64,000 nucleotides of DNA. Origin: Anabaena catenula FACHB-362 (GTDB lineage Bacteria; Cyanobacteriota; Cyanobacteriia; Cyanobacteriales; Nostocaceae). Every line of letters begins with the position of its first letter. Positions within the stretch are counted from its first letter, which is position 1. Below the pieces are notes generated by a model that made no database searches, had not been told where the DNA came from, and was given only the letters and a program-made list of their open reading frames with translations. This document shows positions 37,552 through 45,656 of this stretch, piece after piece. Position numbers and translations under genes: made by a program. The DNA is taken from contig NZ_JACJTQ010000009.1 of the NCBI RefSeq assembly GCF_014698735.1, positions 1-64,000 of the forward strand, read 5' to 3'.

Positions 37552-38727
37552 CTATGATGTGATTCTTTTGGGCATTTTTTCTAAAACAGTTGGCATCTTT
37601 GAGCGAATAACATTAATCAAGTTTTGGGCATAACGTTGTGTAGAGAATTGGAGGGCGCGTTGCCGTGCTGCTAATCCCACAGTTTGAGACAAATCTGGGT
37701 TGTTAAGATAGCACAGAATAGCTTGGGCTAATGCATCTTTATTGTCGTAAGGTGTTAACAATCCATTTACACCATCGGTAATAATCTCTGTAGGCCCCCC
37801 AGCATTGCTAGCAATAACTGGCTTACCTAAGGCCATAGCTTCAATAATCACAATCCCAAAGGGTTCTTTATCAGAGGCATGAACAAATATATCCATTGCT
37901 TGTACCCATTCCGGGACGTTACGCTGTAACCCTGCCATAATTATGCGATTGCCTCCGGCACTGCGCTCCGCGCAATCGCTCAGTCCCAAATCTGTGATTT
38001 GTTTTTTTAAGAAATCCTCATAATCTGATTCTAAATCGTGCTTACCACCGACTATCACAGCATGGGCATCGGGATATTGTTGCAAAACCTGGGGCATTGC
38101 TTCCACCAATACGTGCATTCCCTTCCAGCGTTGTAAGCGGCCGACAATGCCAATCAAAGGCCCATGCATTGGTAAACCGAGCTTTTGGCGTGCTGCTGCT
38201 GGAGTGGGCAAAACAGCAGGCTCGAATCGGTCTAGGGCGACACCGGGGTAAACTAGGGGTGTGGGTCTGTGAGGCCAAATCTGTGACTGTGCTTTTTGTC
38301 CATCTTGGGAGAGGGTAATAACTGCCTGGGCTGGGATTAAAGTGGCAAGACGCACCAACCAAGTTTTATCACTAGGTACTTCTAGTTGATACCACAAAGC
38401 CGGCAAACCTGCCAACATAGCCGCTAGTCCCCCAGTTATGTGAGTGATCCACATCCAATTGAGGATCATATCTGCACCTTCACGGCGAGCGATCGCAGCT
38501 ATGCGGAAAATAGTGGCAATCAAACGATGGACTTGACGCAAACGGCCACTTTCGACAACTCTGGTATCAATGCCCAGGTTTCTCACTTGTTCCACCATCG
38601 GACCATCTTCTAAAAAGATCGCCAACCATTCCACATCGGCATTACGTCCTTGTTGCATCAAATCCAAAAACATCATTTCACCGCCGCCTCTTTGCTCGGC
38701 TAACGGCATGATCACAACTACTTTCAT
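37552..38727 (-). CDS. GT4 glycosyltransferase carrying an in-frame palindromic repeat insertion
   Basis: A 391-residue GT-B glycosyltransferase (MKVVVIMPLAEQRGGGEMMFLD...) with the donor motif DKEPFGIVIIEAMALGKPVIAS. It is the last gene of the minus-strand HEP cluster, 3 bases after the membrane polymerase-like gene. Between LGLSD and RIIMAGLQRNV, where GT4 enzymes normally continue directly, it has an extra CAERSAGGN. These residues are encoded by a palindromic repeat (37945-37979). The insertion lies in a surface loop before the strand leading to the donor site, so activity may be kept. Likely adds a sugar to the heterocyst polysaccharide repeat unit; specificity unknown. Confidence 0.9.
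   Translation of the reverse strand: MKVVVIMPLAEQRGGGEMMFLDLMQQGRNADVEWLAIFLEDGPMVEQVRNLGIDTRVVESGRLRQVHRLIATIFRIAAIARREGADMILNWMWITHITGGLAAMLAGLPALWYQLEVPSDKTWLVRLATLIPAQAVITLSQDGQKAQSQIWPHRPTPLVYPGVALDRFEPAVLPTPAAARQKLGLPMHGPLIGIVGRLQRWKGMHVLVEAMPQVLQQYPDAHAVIVGGKHDLESDYEDFLKKQITDLGLSDCAERSAGGNRIIMAGLQRNVPEWVQAMDIFVHASDKEPFGIVIIEAMALGKPVIASNAGGPTEIITDGVNGLLTPYDNKDALAQAILCYLNNPDLSQTVGLAARQRALQFSTQRYAQNLINVIRSKMPTVLEKMPKRITS
37945..37979. repeat. HIP1-related palindromic insertion inside a coding sequence
   Basis: GCGATTGC (37945-37952) and GCAATCGC (37972-37979) are perfect inverted 8-mers flanking a GC-rich 19-base centre (CTCCGGCACTGCGCTCCGC). The sequence is in frame and has no counterpart in the conserved GT4 core. 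Confidence 0.85.
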
Positions 38728-38730
38728 AAT

Positions 38731-40236
38731 TTAAGCTTTAATTCCTTGATGTTGATAATACTTATGTGCTGCCATAGCCATAGCAAAAAATCCCCAGAGA
38801 ATCATGCCTGCTATACTCAGCATTCCACTACCAATAATTAGTTGTGTACAAGAACTAAAAGCGATCGCACGGGCAGCACTGACAAAACTATCAAACTGCG
38901 CTTCAGTATATTGGCTGACGGTAAAAATCATTAAGATTAATGCACCTATATAAGGAATGGCTCCGAACCAACCCAATGTAAAAAACATATCTAAAATGCC
39001 ACTATCAATGACAACTACTTCGATTTGTCCCGTTTTTTCGTTGACTTTCCAGGTATTTCCTAAACCGTTACCGAACCCATTTGTAAGGGCTAAACTGAGA
39101 TTTCTGTCATAACTTCCTGATCTATCCTTTAAGCTACCATCTTCTTGCAAATTAGTAAAAGTTTCTAATCTAGAAGTCACAACTTTGCTAATTGGTTCTA
39201 TAGTTAGTAAGGGTAAAACACACATTGCCATCACCAAAATGATAGTAATTAAGCGCATTTGAATTCTGGCTTTAACCGAACCCATAATCATAATTACCCC
39301 AAGTAACCAACCACCCCAATTAGTCCTTGCTTGTGCCAGCAAAAACGATAAATAGCCCACGGCTGAAGCCGGAAAAATTAAAGGTCCTGAACTGGTAAAT
39401 AATAACAACAACCCAGCTTGCATGACGGCACCAAATGGACCGACTGAATGCATTGTACTCCAAACGCGCATCCCAAAAGGGACAGGATTCCCAGAACTGG
39501 TAAACATTTTTGATTCTATCAACCAGTATGTGTCCCACTCAGGAGCAACCACAAATTGATATATACCGTAAGCTCCTATGATTAATACACACCAGAGAAA
39601 TGTACGCTGAATATTTTGCCGATAACTGGGATAATCTCGCCAATTTATAAATAAGTGAAAACCGAAAATAATAGGACTCACCCAGTCTAAAAAACCTCGG
39701 ATCACCGGAATTGGTTGATTGTAAATTAGACCAACCAAAAAACCATAGAATACCCCAATAAAACCCAAAAGAAAAGGCAAACCCCCTTGGCGAATTGTGC
39801 TAGGAATATATTTTAAGAAAGTTGCTATGGTGACAAACACTACTAGATAAGGTGCTATAAGCATTTGACGGGTAGGGTCCCAGCCAACACGATAGTCAAC
39901 TAACCGAGCCAGCAAAGGTGAAAGAAACCATATCCACCAAGTGAAGCCAATGTAGAGTAAGGGATGCCGCAAATATAAAAATATAGCTACCACCAAAGCG
40001 GTTGCCGGAAAAACCAGGCGCAACATGGCAGCACTAATAAAATAACTAGATGTTATTAAAAAAAGGAAGCCAATAATGACTACCCAAGCCTGTGCTGCTC
40101 GTTGTTGAGGATAAAAGTTTTGTCGTGAAAAACTATTAAAAAGTATTTGTTTGGAAATCACTTTATTTTTGGTGATTGGTAATTGTGAATTGAAAGCAGG
40201 AGTTTTCTGGAATTTTGTGAGCGTAGTTCCTCTCAA
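38731..40236 (-). CDS. Polytopic membrane protein, O-antigen ligase/Wzy polymerase-like
   Basis: A 501-residue integral membrane protein with about ten hydrophobic segments and a large loop between residues about 350 and 410 (ETFTNLQEDGSLKDRSGSYDRN, NGFGNGLGNTW). This topology, with a conserved Arg-rich loop, is typical of O-antigen ligases and Wzy polymerases. It probably polymerises or attaches polysaccharide units of the HEP cluster. The frame opens at TTG 40236, but residues 12-25 derive from a dispersed repeat (NSQLPITKNK). The real start may be GTG 40161 or later. It is followed by the GT4 gene after 3 bases. Confidence 0.85.
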   Translation of the reverse strand: MRGTTLTKFQKTPAFNSQLPITKNKVISKQILFNSFSRQNFYPQQRAAQAWVVIIGFLFLITSSYFISAAMLRLVFPATALVVAIFLYLRHPLLYIGFTWWIWFLSPLLARLVDYRVGWDPTRQMLIAPYLVVFVTIATFLKYIPSTIRQGGLPFLLGFIGVFYGFLVGLIYNQPIPVIRGFLDWVSPIIFGFHLFINWRDYPSYRQNIQRTFLWCVLIIGAYGIYQFVVAPEWDTYWLIESKMFTSSGNPVPFGMRVWSTMHSVGPFGAVMQAGLLLLFTSSGPLIFPASAVGYLSFLLAQARTNWGGWLLGVIMIMGSVKARIQMRLITIILVMAMCVLPLLTIEPISKVVTSRLETFTNLQEDGSLKDRSGSYDRNLSLALTNGFGNGLGNTWKVNEKTGQIEVVVIDSGILDMFFTLGWFGAIPYIGALILMIFTVSQYTEAQFDSFVSAARAIAFSSCTQLIIGSGMLSIAGMILWGFFAMAMAAHKYYQHQGIKA

Positions 40237-40300
40237 AGATGTATTTTGATTTAGTATTTATTAACAGCAGATTTCAGGTTGCAGGAGGCTTCCGTGAGCG

Positions 40301-41308
40301 TCAGCCATAGGGTAAAAAATTTAAGAACAAAGCTATATAAAAAGAGAGTTTCAACCCTATTCCCCGTTCCCTATTCCCTATTCCCTGCTGTAATTGATTT
40401 GTTTGCCATCCTTGCCAACGTCCACGCAAAGATGCCAGCATCTTTTTACTCACTAATCTGCCTTGACTGGGGAAAAATCTCAGCCATTGGACTAGTCCTA
40501 AACTATCTCTTGTGCCTACTAATACTGCCCACAATAAAAAGACAATCTGGCGAAGAGGAGAGAAATGTTCCAATAAAACTAGCGTTTCGTTATGGACTAA
40601 ATTAGTGTAGGCAATTTCATTAAAATGTTGACGTTGGTCTTCATCAAATCGCTGGGCTGGATAGTGATCTACGGCAACGCTAGGATCGTAAATTATCTTC
40701 CAACCATTTCGCTTGAGAGCGAGGGTAAAAGCCATCTCAAAATGTACCTGTGCGCCCGTGCCTCGCATTCTTTCATCAAAGCATAATTTTCCTATGGCTG
40801 CTTGACGAAAACTCATGTTTACACCCTTGAGGACATCAACTTCGCGAGGTGCGCCGATTCCTAAGTGATGGTTGCCAATTACTCGTCCAAACCACTGTAA
40901 ACGCCCTACTATTGAGCGTTCGCCATCTTCGATGCTGTTGCCTTGGTGTATCCAATCACGTCCGCCAACACCACCTATGCAACCATCGCTTTGAAAGTGA
41001 GCAGTGATTTTTTCTAACCAATCAGGATGGGGGGCGGCATCATCATCAGTGATAGAAACAATGTCTCCCTCGATTACTGCTAGTCCGGCGTTGAGGGCTG
41101 CTACTACTCCCGGTTGTGTGACTGTGACAACCTGTAATGGTAGGTTATGGGGGTGAAATTCGCCTAGGAATTGCCAAGTTTCCGTATCTGTATCCCTGAC
41201 AACTACTATTAATTGATCAACGGGTTTAGTTTGGGCTTGAAGCGCTAAAAGGCAGCGATGGAGATCCAAAGGACGGCGATAGGTGGGGATGAGAACTGTA
41301 TTCCTCAT
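40301..41308 (-). CDS. GT2-family glycosyltransferase with repeat-encoded C terminus
   Basis: A 335-residue GT-A enzyme. It has IPTYRRPLDLHRCLLALQAQT, the metal-binding SITDDDAAPHPDWL, and an acceptor region with KGVNMSFRQAAIG and the GTGAQVHFEMAF segment. Its start overlaps the preceding GT4 gene by 83 bases. The last 25 or so residues (QQGIGNRERGIGLKLSF...) are translated from a tandem repeat at 40355-40390 and following repeat sequence. The ancestral stop may therefore have been displaced by repeat expansion. Part of the HEP cluster; sugar unknown. Confidence 0.9.
   Translation of the reverse strand: MRNTVLIPTYRRPLDLHRCLLALQAQTKPVDQLIVVVRDTDTETWQFLGEFHPHNLPLQVVTVTQPGVVAALNAGLAVIEGDIVSITDDDAAPHPDWLEKITAHFQSDGCIGGVGGRDWIHQGNSIEDGERSIVGRLQWFGRVIGNHHLGIGAPREVDVLKGVNMSFRQAAIGKLCFDERMRGTGAQVHFEMAFTLALKRNGWKIIYDPSVAVDHYPAQRFDEDQRQHFNEIAYTNLVHNETLVLLEHFSPLRQIVFLLWAVLVGTRDSLGLVQWLRFFPSQGRLVSKKMLASLRGRWQGWQTNQLQQGIGNRERGIGLKLSFYIALFLNFLPYG
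40355..40390. repeat. Short tandem repeat array (CCCTATT)n
   Basis: Five imperfect copies of the heptamer CCCTATT/CCCCGTT, an STRR-type array. It is read through as the C-terminal codons of the GT2 gene. Confidence 0.8.
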
Positions 41309-42425
41309 TTTTCATTAACTCTTCAAATAAATCTAGATAGGTTTGTGCCATAGTCGCCCAGCTATGTTGTTCAGCAACAGTACGAGCCGCTTTACTCATT
41401 TGCTGGCGTAGTAAGTCATCTTTTAAGGAAAACAAGGCAGTAGATAAAGCATCTATGTCGTCTGTGTCAGGTAAAATAACTCCGGCTTCTGGTGTGACTA
41501 ACTCTGCACCTCCTGTAGCAGTAGCAGTGATTACTGGTAATCCTGAAGCTAATGCTTCTAACAAAACAAGGCTACAAGCTTCATATCGGGAAGGAAAGAC
41601 AAATAAATCTACAGCCCGCATAATCTCGGCGATATCTCGTCGATATCCCATAAAATGCACTCGTTCAGTTATGCCCAAAGCCTCTGCTAACTCTGGAAAG
41701 GGGCTACCTTCTGTTGTTCCTACTACTGCTAGATGTAAATTAGGAACTTTTACTAAGGCTTGCAGCACCGTATCTAAGTTTTTTCTGGTGGTGCGGATGT
41801 CGCCGGCAAAAAGTGCTAAAGTTACATTTTCTGGTAGCCCCAATTTTTGGCGAGAAGTCACACCAGGAGTAAATTCTTGTAAGTCAACTCCATTGACAAT
41901 GACACGAATCTTGCCAAGAGGTACGCCAATATTGACTAATTCCTCAGCTACTTTTGCAGATACGGCAACGACTACTTTGGCTTGCTGAAAAGCTTGTTTT
42001 TCCCAATAAGAATTCATGGCTGTGTAAAGCCATTGGTATAGGCCGTAAGCATCTCGACGGTTACGAGAAATATGCACAGGCGATCGCCACCATGAACTAT
42101 GGACAAAATGCACAGCATTCACATCAATAGCGCCCATAGTAATGGCACCATTGGCTTTAATTAAATCAACTTCTCTACCATGTTGACGTAACCAGTCGCT
42201 GCTTTTTTTGGCAAATATGAAATTGCGAATAAATTCCGTAGGATATTCTTTCACGGGAATTGAAACCCAATTTACAGAGCTATTTTGTTCTAGCTCTGGT
42301 GCTATTTCACTTGCTAATAATGTTAGATGATGACCGCGACGAATTGCTTCTTGAACAACTTCATAATTTACTCGTCCCTGACCATCACCCTTTTTAATTT
42401 TATGGGTTACAATACAAAGTCTCAC
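41226..42425 (-). CDS. GT4-family glycosyltransferase
   Basis: A GT-B enzyme of about 399 residues with RLCIVTHKIKKGDGQGRVNYEVV at the N terminus, VDLQEFTPG in the linker and the donor motif SRYEACSLVLLEALASGLPVIT. The frame can begin at GTG 42437, but GTG 42425 has GAGGTGG just upstream and gives the usual N terminus, so it is preferred. The C-terminal tail (HPHLSPSFGSPSLPFSASSP) is low-complexity and lies in the 83-base overlap with the next gene. Member of the HEP cluster. Confidence 0.9.
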   Translation of the reverse strand: MRLCIVTHKIKKGDGQGRVNYEVVQEAIRRGHHLTLLASEIAPELEQNSSVNWVSIPVKEYPTEFIRNFIFAKKSSDWLRQHGREVDLIKANGAITMGAIDVNAVHFVHSSWWRSPVHISRNRRDAYGLYQWLYTAMNSYWEKQAFQQAKVVVAVSAKVAEELVNIGVPLGKIRVIVNGVDLQEFTPGVTSRQKLGLPENVTLALFAGDIRTTRKNLDTVLQALVKVPNLHLAVVGTTEGSPFPELAEALGITERVHFMGYRRDIAEIMRAVDLFVFPSRYEACSLVLLEALASGLPVITATATGGAELVTPEAGVILPDTDDIDALSTALFSLKDDLLRQQMSKAARTVAEQHSWATMAQTYLDLFEELMKNEEYSSHPHLSPSFGSPSLPFSASSPN

Positions 42426-42457
42426 ATACCACCTCACTTTTCAATGAATTGCTAACT

Positions 42458-43453
42458 CTATGATTTTGCTATTTTTAGTAATTGATTTGCTAATGCTTGA
42501 GGACTTAAACTGATAGTTAGTGATGCTATAGTTCGCAAATTAAATTTTTGTGCTTTCATGGCTTGCCAAAGATAAGAACGTGCTTCTACTGTCTGCTGAT
42601 TTCGCATCAAGCCAATGCCTAAAGTCGTATGAGCTTCTAACCATTTCTGTTCAAAGTGAGATTTGAATTCCGCAAGGTGAGGGTCTTCCATAAATTGTTT
42701 GTAACAAAACAATTCGCTTTTAGCCTTGCGGATTTTTGCTTGAGCATCTCGACTACCACTGAGCATCGTATCACTTTGTTCATGGATACGATATCGCGTT
42801 AATTTTTCGGGTTCATAGTAAACTCCATATCCTGAGATACAGGAGAGGTATGTTAAATACAAATCCCACATACCACCAATTTCTGAGGGAATATTATCCC
42901 AATCAATAATATGATTACGAATCACACAAGCAACAGCAGTGCCGATAGTTTTATCTATTAAGCCAATTTTAGTGAAAGATTTATGCACTCCTTTTTTTAA
43001 GGTATCTCGCTTGAAAGCTTTGCTATTTTCAACAGTAGAAACATCATTAATTATCCCCTGGGAATCTATAAGATATTGATCGCAAAAAGCCAGAATTAAA
43101 TCGGAATTTGCTTCTAGAGGTGGTACAAGTTTGCTTAAAAAATCTTCATTCCACATATCATCATCATGGAGACTAGCAACATATTTCCCTCGTGCCATTT
43201 TAAAAGCACTTAGCTGATTAGCCAGCATACCAATATTTTGTTGATGTCGCCAAAATTTGATGCGTGAATCCTGGAAAGATTCAATCAGAGATTGAGGATT
43301 TTCTGGACTACAATTATCAGAAACGATAATTTCAATATTTTGATAAGTTTGTTGAACCGCGCTAGAAATAGCCTGCTTTAGGTAATCGGGGCGATTATAA
43401 GTAGGAATAATTACGCTGACTAGAGGTTCGGTTAGTTTAGTATTGATAGACAT
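42458..43453 (-). CDS. GT2-family glycosyltransferase
   Basis: A 331-residue GT-A enzyme. It starts VSVIIPTYNRPDYLKQAISSAVQQTYQNIEIIVSDN (after a 10-residue leader), with the metal motif ASLHDDDMWNEDF replacing the classical DxD. A C-terminal helical domain (LGIGLMRNQQTVEARSYLWQAM) is typical of cyanobacterial GT2 proteins. Part of the collinear minus-strand HEP genes; 27 bases from the upstream GT4 gene, so very probably co-transcribed. Confidence 0.92.
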   Translation of the reverse strand: MSINTKLTEPLVSVIIPTYNRPDYLKQAISSAVQQTYQNIEIIVSDNCSPENPQSLIESFQDSRIKFWRHQQNIGMLANQLSAFKMARGKYVASLHDDDMWNEDFLSKLVPPLEANSDLILAFCDQYLIDSQGIINDVSTVENSKAFKRDTLKKGVHKSFTKIGLIDKTIGTAVACVIRNHIIDWDNIPSEIGGMWDLYLTYLSCISGYGVYYEPEKLTRYRIHEQSDTMLSGSRDAQAKIRKAKSELFCYKQFMEDPHLAEFKSHFEQKWLEAHTTLGIGLMRNQQTVEARSYLWQAMKAQKFNLRTIASLTISLSPQALANQLLKIAKS

Positions 43454-43480
43454 AATTACGATTCCGTTATTTATTCATAT

Positions 43481-44614
43481 TTATTCTGAAAAAGATCGAA
43501 AATCAGCAATAGTTTTGGTGTAAATTTTTTCCAATCGATGAATGTGAATATCAAGGGTAAATTCTTGCTCAAACCAATGCCGACCTTGTTCACCCATTAA
43601 TCGGCTTTTCTGATAGTTTGTAGCTAGTTCGTTGATGGCATCTGCCAATTTTTGAATATGATTAGCTGGGATGAGGATTCCTGTTTGACCATCTTGCACA
43701 TATTCAGGAATTCCGCCTACAGCACTGGCAATTACAGGACGATAGCGAGCATAAGCTTCTAAAGTTACCAGACCGGCAGGTTCTGGCCAAAGACTAGGAA
43801 AAACTAGCGCCAAACACTGTTGATAAAGTGCATCTAGTTTTTCTTTATGACATCGACCATGCCAAGTAATGCGATCGCTCAAACCCATTTTTACTGCTAA
43901 GTTTTCCATGTTGGTTTTAATCCAACCTTCACCAGCAATATCAAGATGAATGCGGGAGTCTGTCTTTGCTAAAGCTTTGATCAACCATTCAATTCCTTTA
44001 TCTGGGACAATTCGACCCACAAACAAAATTCGCTGATTTTGATGAATTTCTTTAGTTAAAGATGCAGTGGGATATTGAGAATCTTGCACACCGCAGTGAA
44101 GTGTAATCACCTGATCGGGTGATAACCCATTACTAATAATTTGCTCCCGCACATAATTACTATTAGCAATTACAGGAATCTTGATTTTTTTGGCAGTGCT
44201 GAGAAAATTATAACCATTCTGCAAATGCCGAAATATTTTGTGCGGTCGGCGACTGCCACAACCATCTACCAAATGTCCCCAAGTACAGCCCAGGAGGTTC
44301 ATATTGCGATCGCACTGTTTTTGGCGATCTGCTAAATATTTTGTCCCACTTGGACAGTAGCTACAGTGATTATGCAGTGTAAAGACTGCTGGACATTCAC
44401 CACTCCATTCTGCTAAAAGTTCTGGGTCATGAAGGTGGAGTAACTGGCATTGACTTTGGTCTAAATTTTTCAAAGAATTAATATGGCGATTGCTCACCCC
44501 ATCAATTGGCGCATTGATCAAAGAAGATATGTAAGTTTCTAATCCACCACCTCCTCTAATATCAACAGCAGAGCATTGGTAAAATATCTTTTCAGCTACT
44601 AATGTATGATTCAT
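43481..44614 (-). CDS. GT4-family glycosyltransferase
   Basis: A 377-residue GT-B enzyme. The N-terminal half contains RGGGGLETYISSLI and an unusual Cys/His-rich stretch. This runs VFTLHNHCSYCPSGTKYL, then QCDRN, LGCTWGHLVDGCG and SRRPHK, and is seen in other GT4 enzymes that begin 'HNH..C..G' and may bind a metal. The C-terminal half has GRIVPDKGIEWLIKAL and the donor motif LWPEPAGLVTLEAYARYRPVIA. HEP cluster member. Confidence 0.9.
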   Translation of the reverse strand: MNHTLVAEKIFYQCSAVDIRGGGGLETYISSLINAPIDGVSNRHINSLKNLDQSQCQLLHLHDPELLAEWSGECPAVFTLHNHCSYCPSGTKYLADRQKQCDRNMNLLGCTWGHLVDGCGSRRPHKIFRHLQNGYNFLSTAKKIKIPVIANSNYVREQIISNGLSPDQVITLHCGVQDSQYPTASLTKEIHQNQRILFVGRIVPDKGIEWLIKALAKTDSRIHLDIAGEGWIKTNMENLAVKMGLSDRITWHGRCHKEKLDALYQQCLALVFPSLWPEPAGLVTLEAYARYRPVIASAVGGIPEYVQDGQTGILIPANHIQKLADAINELATNYQKSRLMGEQGRHWFEQEFTLDIHIHRLEKIYTKTIADFRSFSE

Positions 44615-44712
44615 GTTGAATTGACTGGGTACTAATTAAAATCAAGTTTTTGAGAAAACCTTCTTCAGCATATATTTTAGTCAGAGCAACATTAATTTGA
44701 TTATTCAAGAAA

Positions 44713-45570
44713 TTAATTTCCCAAATTTAACCAAAATTTATGTCTGACATCATTAACATAATGTCTTAAAGCAATTTGTCTGTTATCAAACTTGTCTGAA
44801 TAACTAAATTGGTCATCAACACTTAAAACAAACTTCTCTGGATTAAGTGGCTTCGCCTGGGCATTATGCATAGCTAGGTGAACTACAGTTTGATCTGTAA
44901 AATATATCGGTGAATCTACTAATTCGGCAACGCGATTTAATGAATTTAGCCAATCTATTTGCTTTTTAAGCAAGAAAAATCCTGCATTTACTGGGTTGAT
45001 TTTTTCATGATCATGTAAAAGTATTCGCTCGTCCAGTGAAGCTAGACAATCAGGTAAATACCAAGGCAAACTATCATCTGACTGACATAAATTAATAATT
45101 TCATTAGCACCTGGGAAAAATAAAATATCGGCATCGGTGTAAATAGTTGGCTGTTCGATTGGAAGTGACATCAATACTGCCATTCTTCTCCACATTGCCA
45201 TGACTGATTTTTGAGGATGATAAAGTGCGTAATCCCAAATATATTGAGGAATATCACCTGTTGCTAAATCTTTCCACTCAACAACATCAACACAAGAATT
45301 GATTTTACACAAAATCCTACTAGAAGTGGACGTATAGCTACCGTCAGAAATCACAGTAAATTTGTTAGGAATACCAACATGACGAATAAATGAGCGAATA
45401 TTTGCTACTTGGGTAGCTAAGTCCCGTTGACAAGAGAAGGAATAGACATTGATGTTAACTTTTCGATGTTGATAAAGTGGAAAATTAACAATATTATTAA
45501 TTGCTTTCGTGTATATAAAGCAATTTAATTTTCCTTGAAGTTTTGCAGAATGATAGCCGATGTTAACCAT
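44713..45570 (-). CDS. Putative GT-A fold sugar transferase, family unclear
   Basis: A 285-residue cytosolic protein. The core shows a nucleotide-diphospho-sugar transferase pattern: strand-helix units (INVYSFSCQRDLATQ), a DxD-like motif in PTIYTDADILFFPG, then INPVNAGFFLLKKQIDWL and FTDQTVVHLAMH. This last part resembles GT8/GT77-like or capsular synthesis proteins. The first 35 residues are less conserved in type and the true start may be internal. Located between hepA and a GT4 gene in the HEP cluster, so likely one of its transferases; the family assignment is inference. Confidence 0.78.
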   Translation of the reverse strand: MVNIGYHSAKLQGKLNCFIYTKAINNIVNFPLYQHRKVNINVYSFSCQRDLATQVANIRSFIRHVGIPNKFTVISDGSYTSTSSRILCKINSCVDVVEWKDLATGDIPQYIWDYALYHPQKSVMAMWRRMAVLMSLPIEQPTIYTDADILFFPGANEIINLCQSDDSLPWYLPDCLASLDERILLHDHEKINPVNAGFFLLKKQIDWLNSLNRVAELVDSPIYFTDQTVVHLAMHNAQAKPLNPEKFVLSVDDQFSYSDKFDNRQIALRHYVNDVRHKFWLNLGN

Positions 45571-45656
45571 TGTTTACCCAAAAACCCTACTGACTTAAAA
45601 CAATACTATTTCAGGTGTAATTAAAGTTTTGATATTTTTAATTACACCCTTAAACC

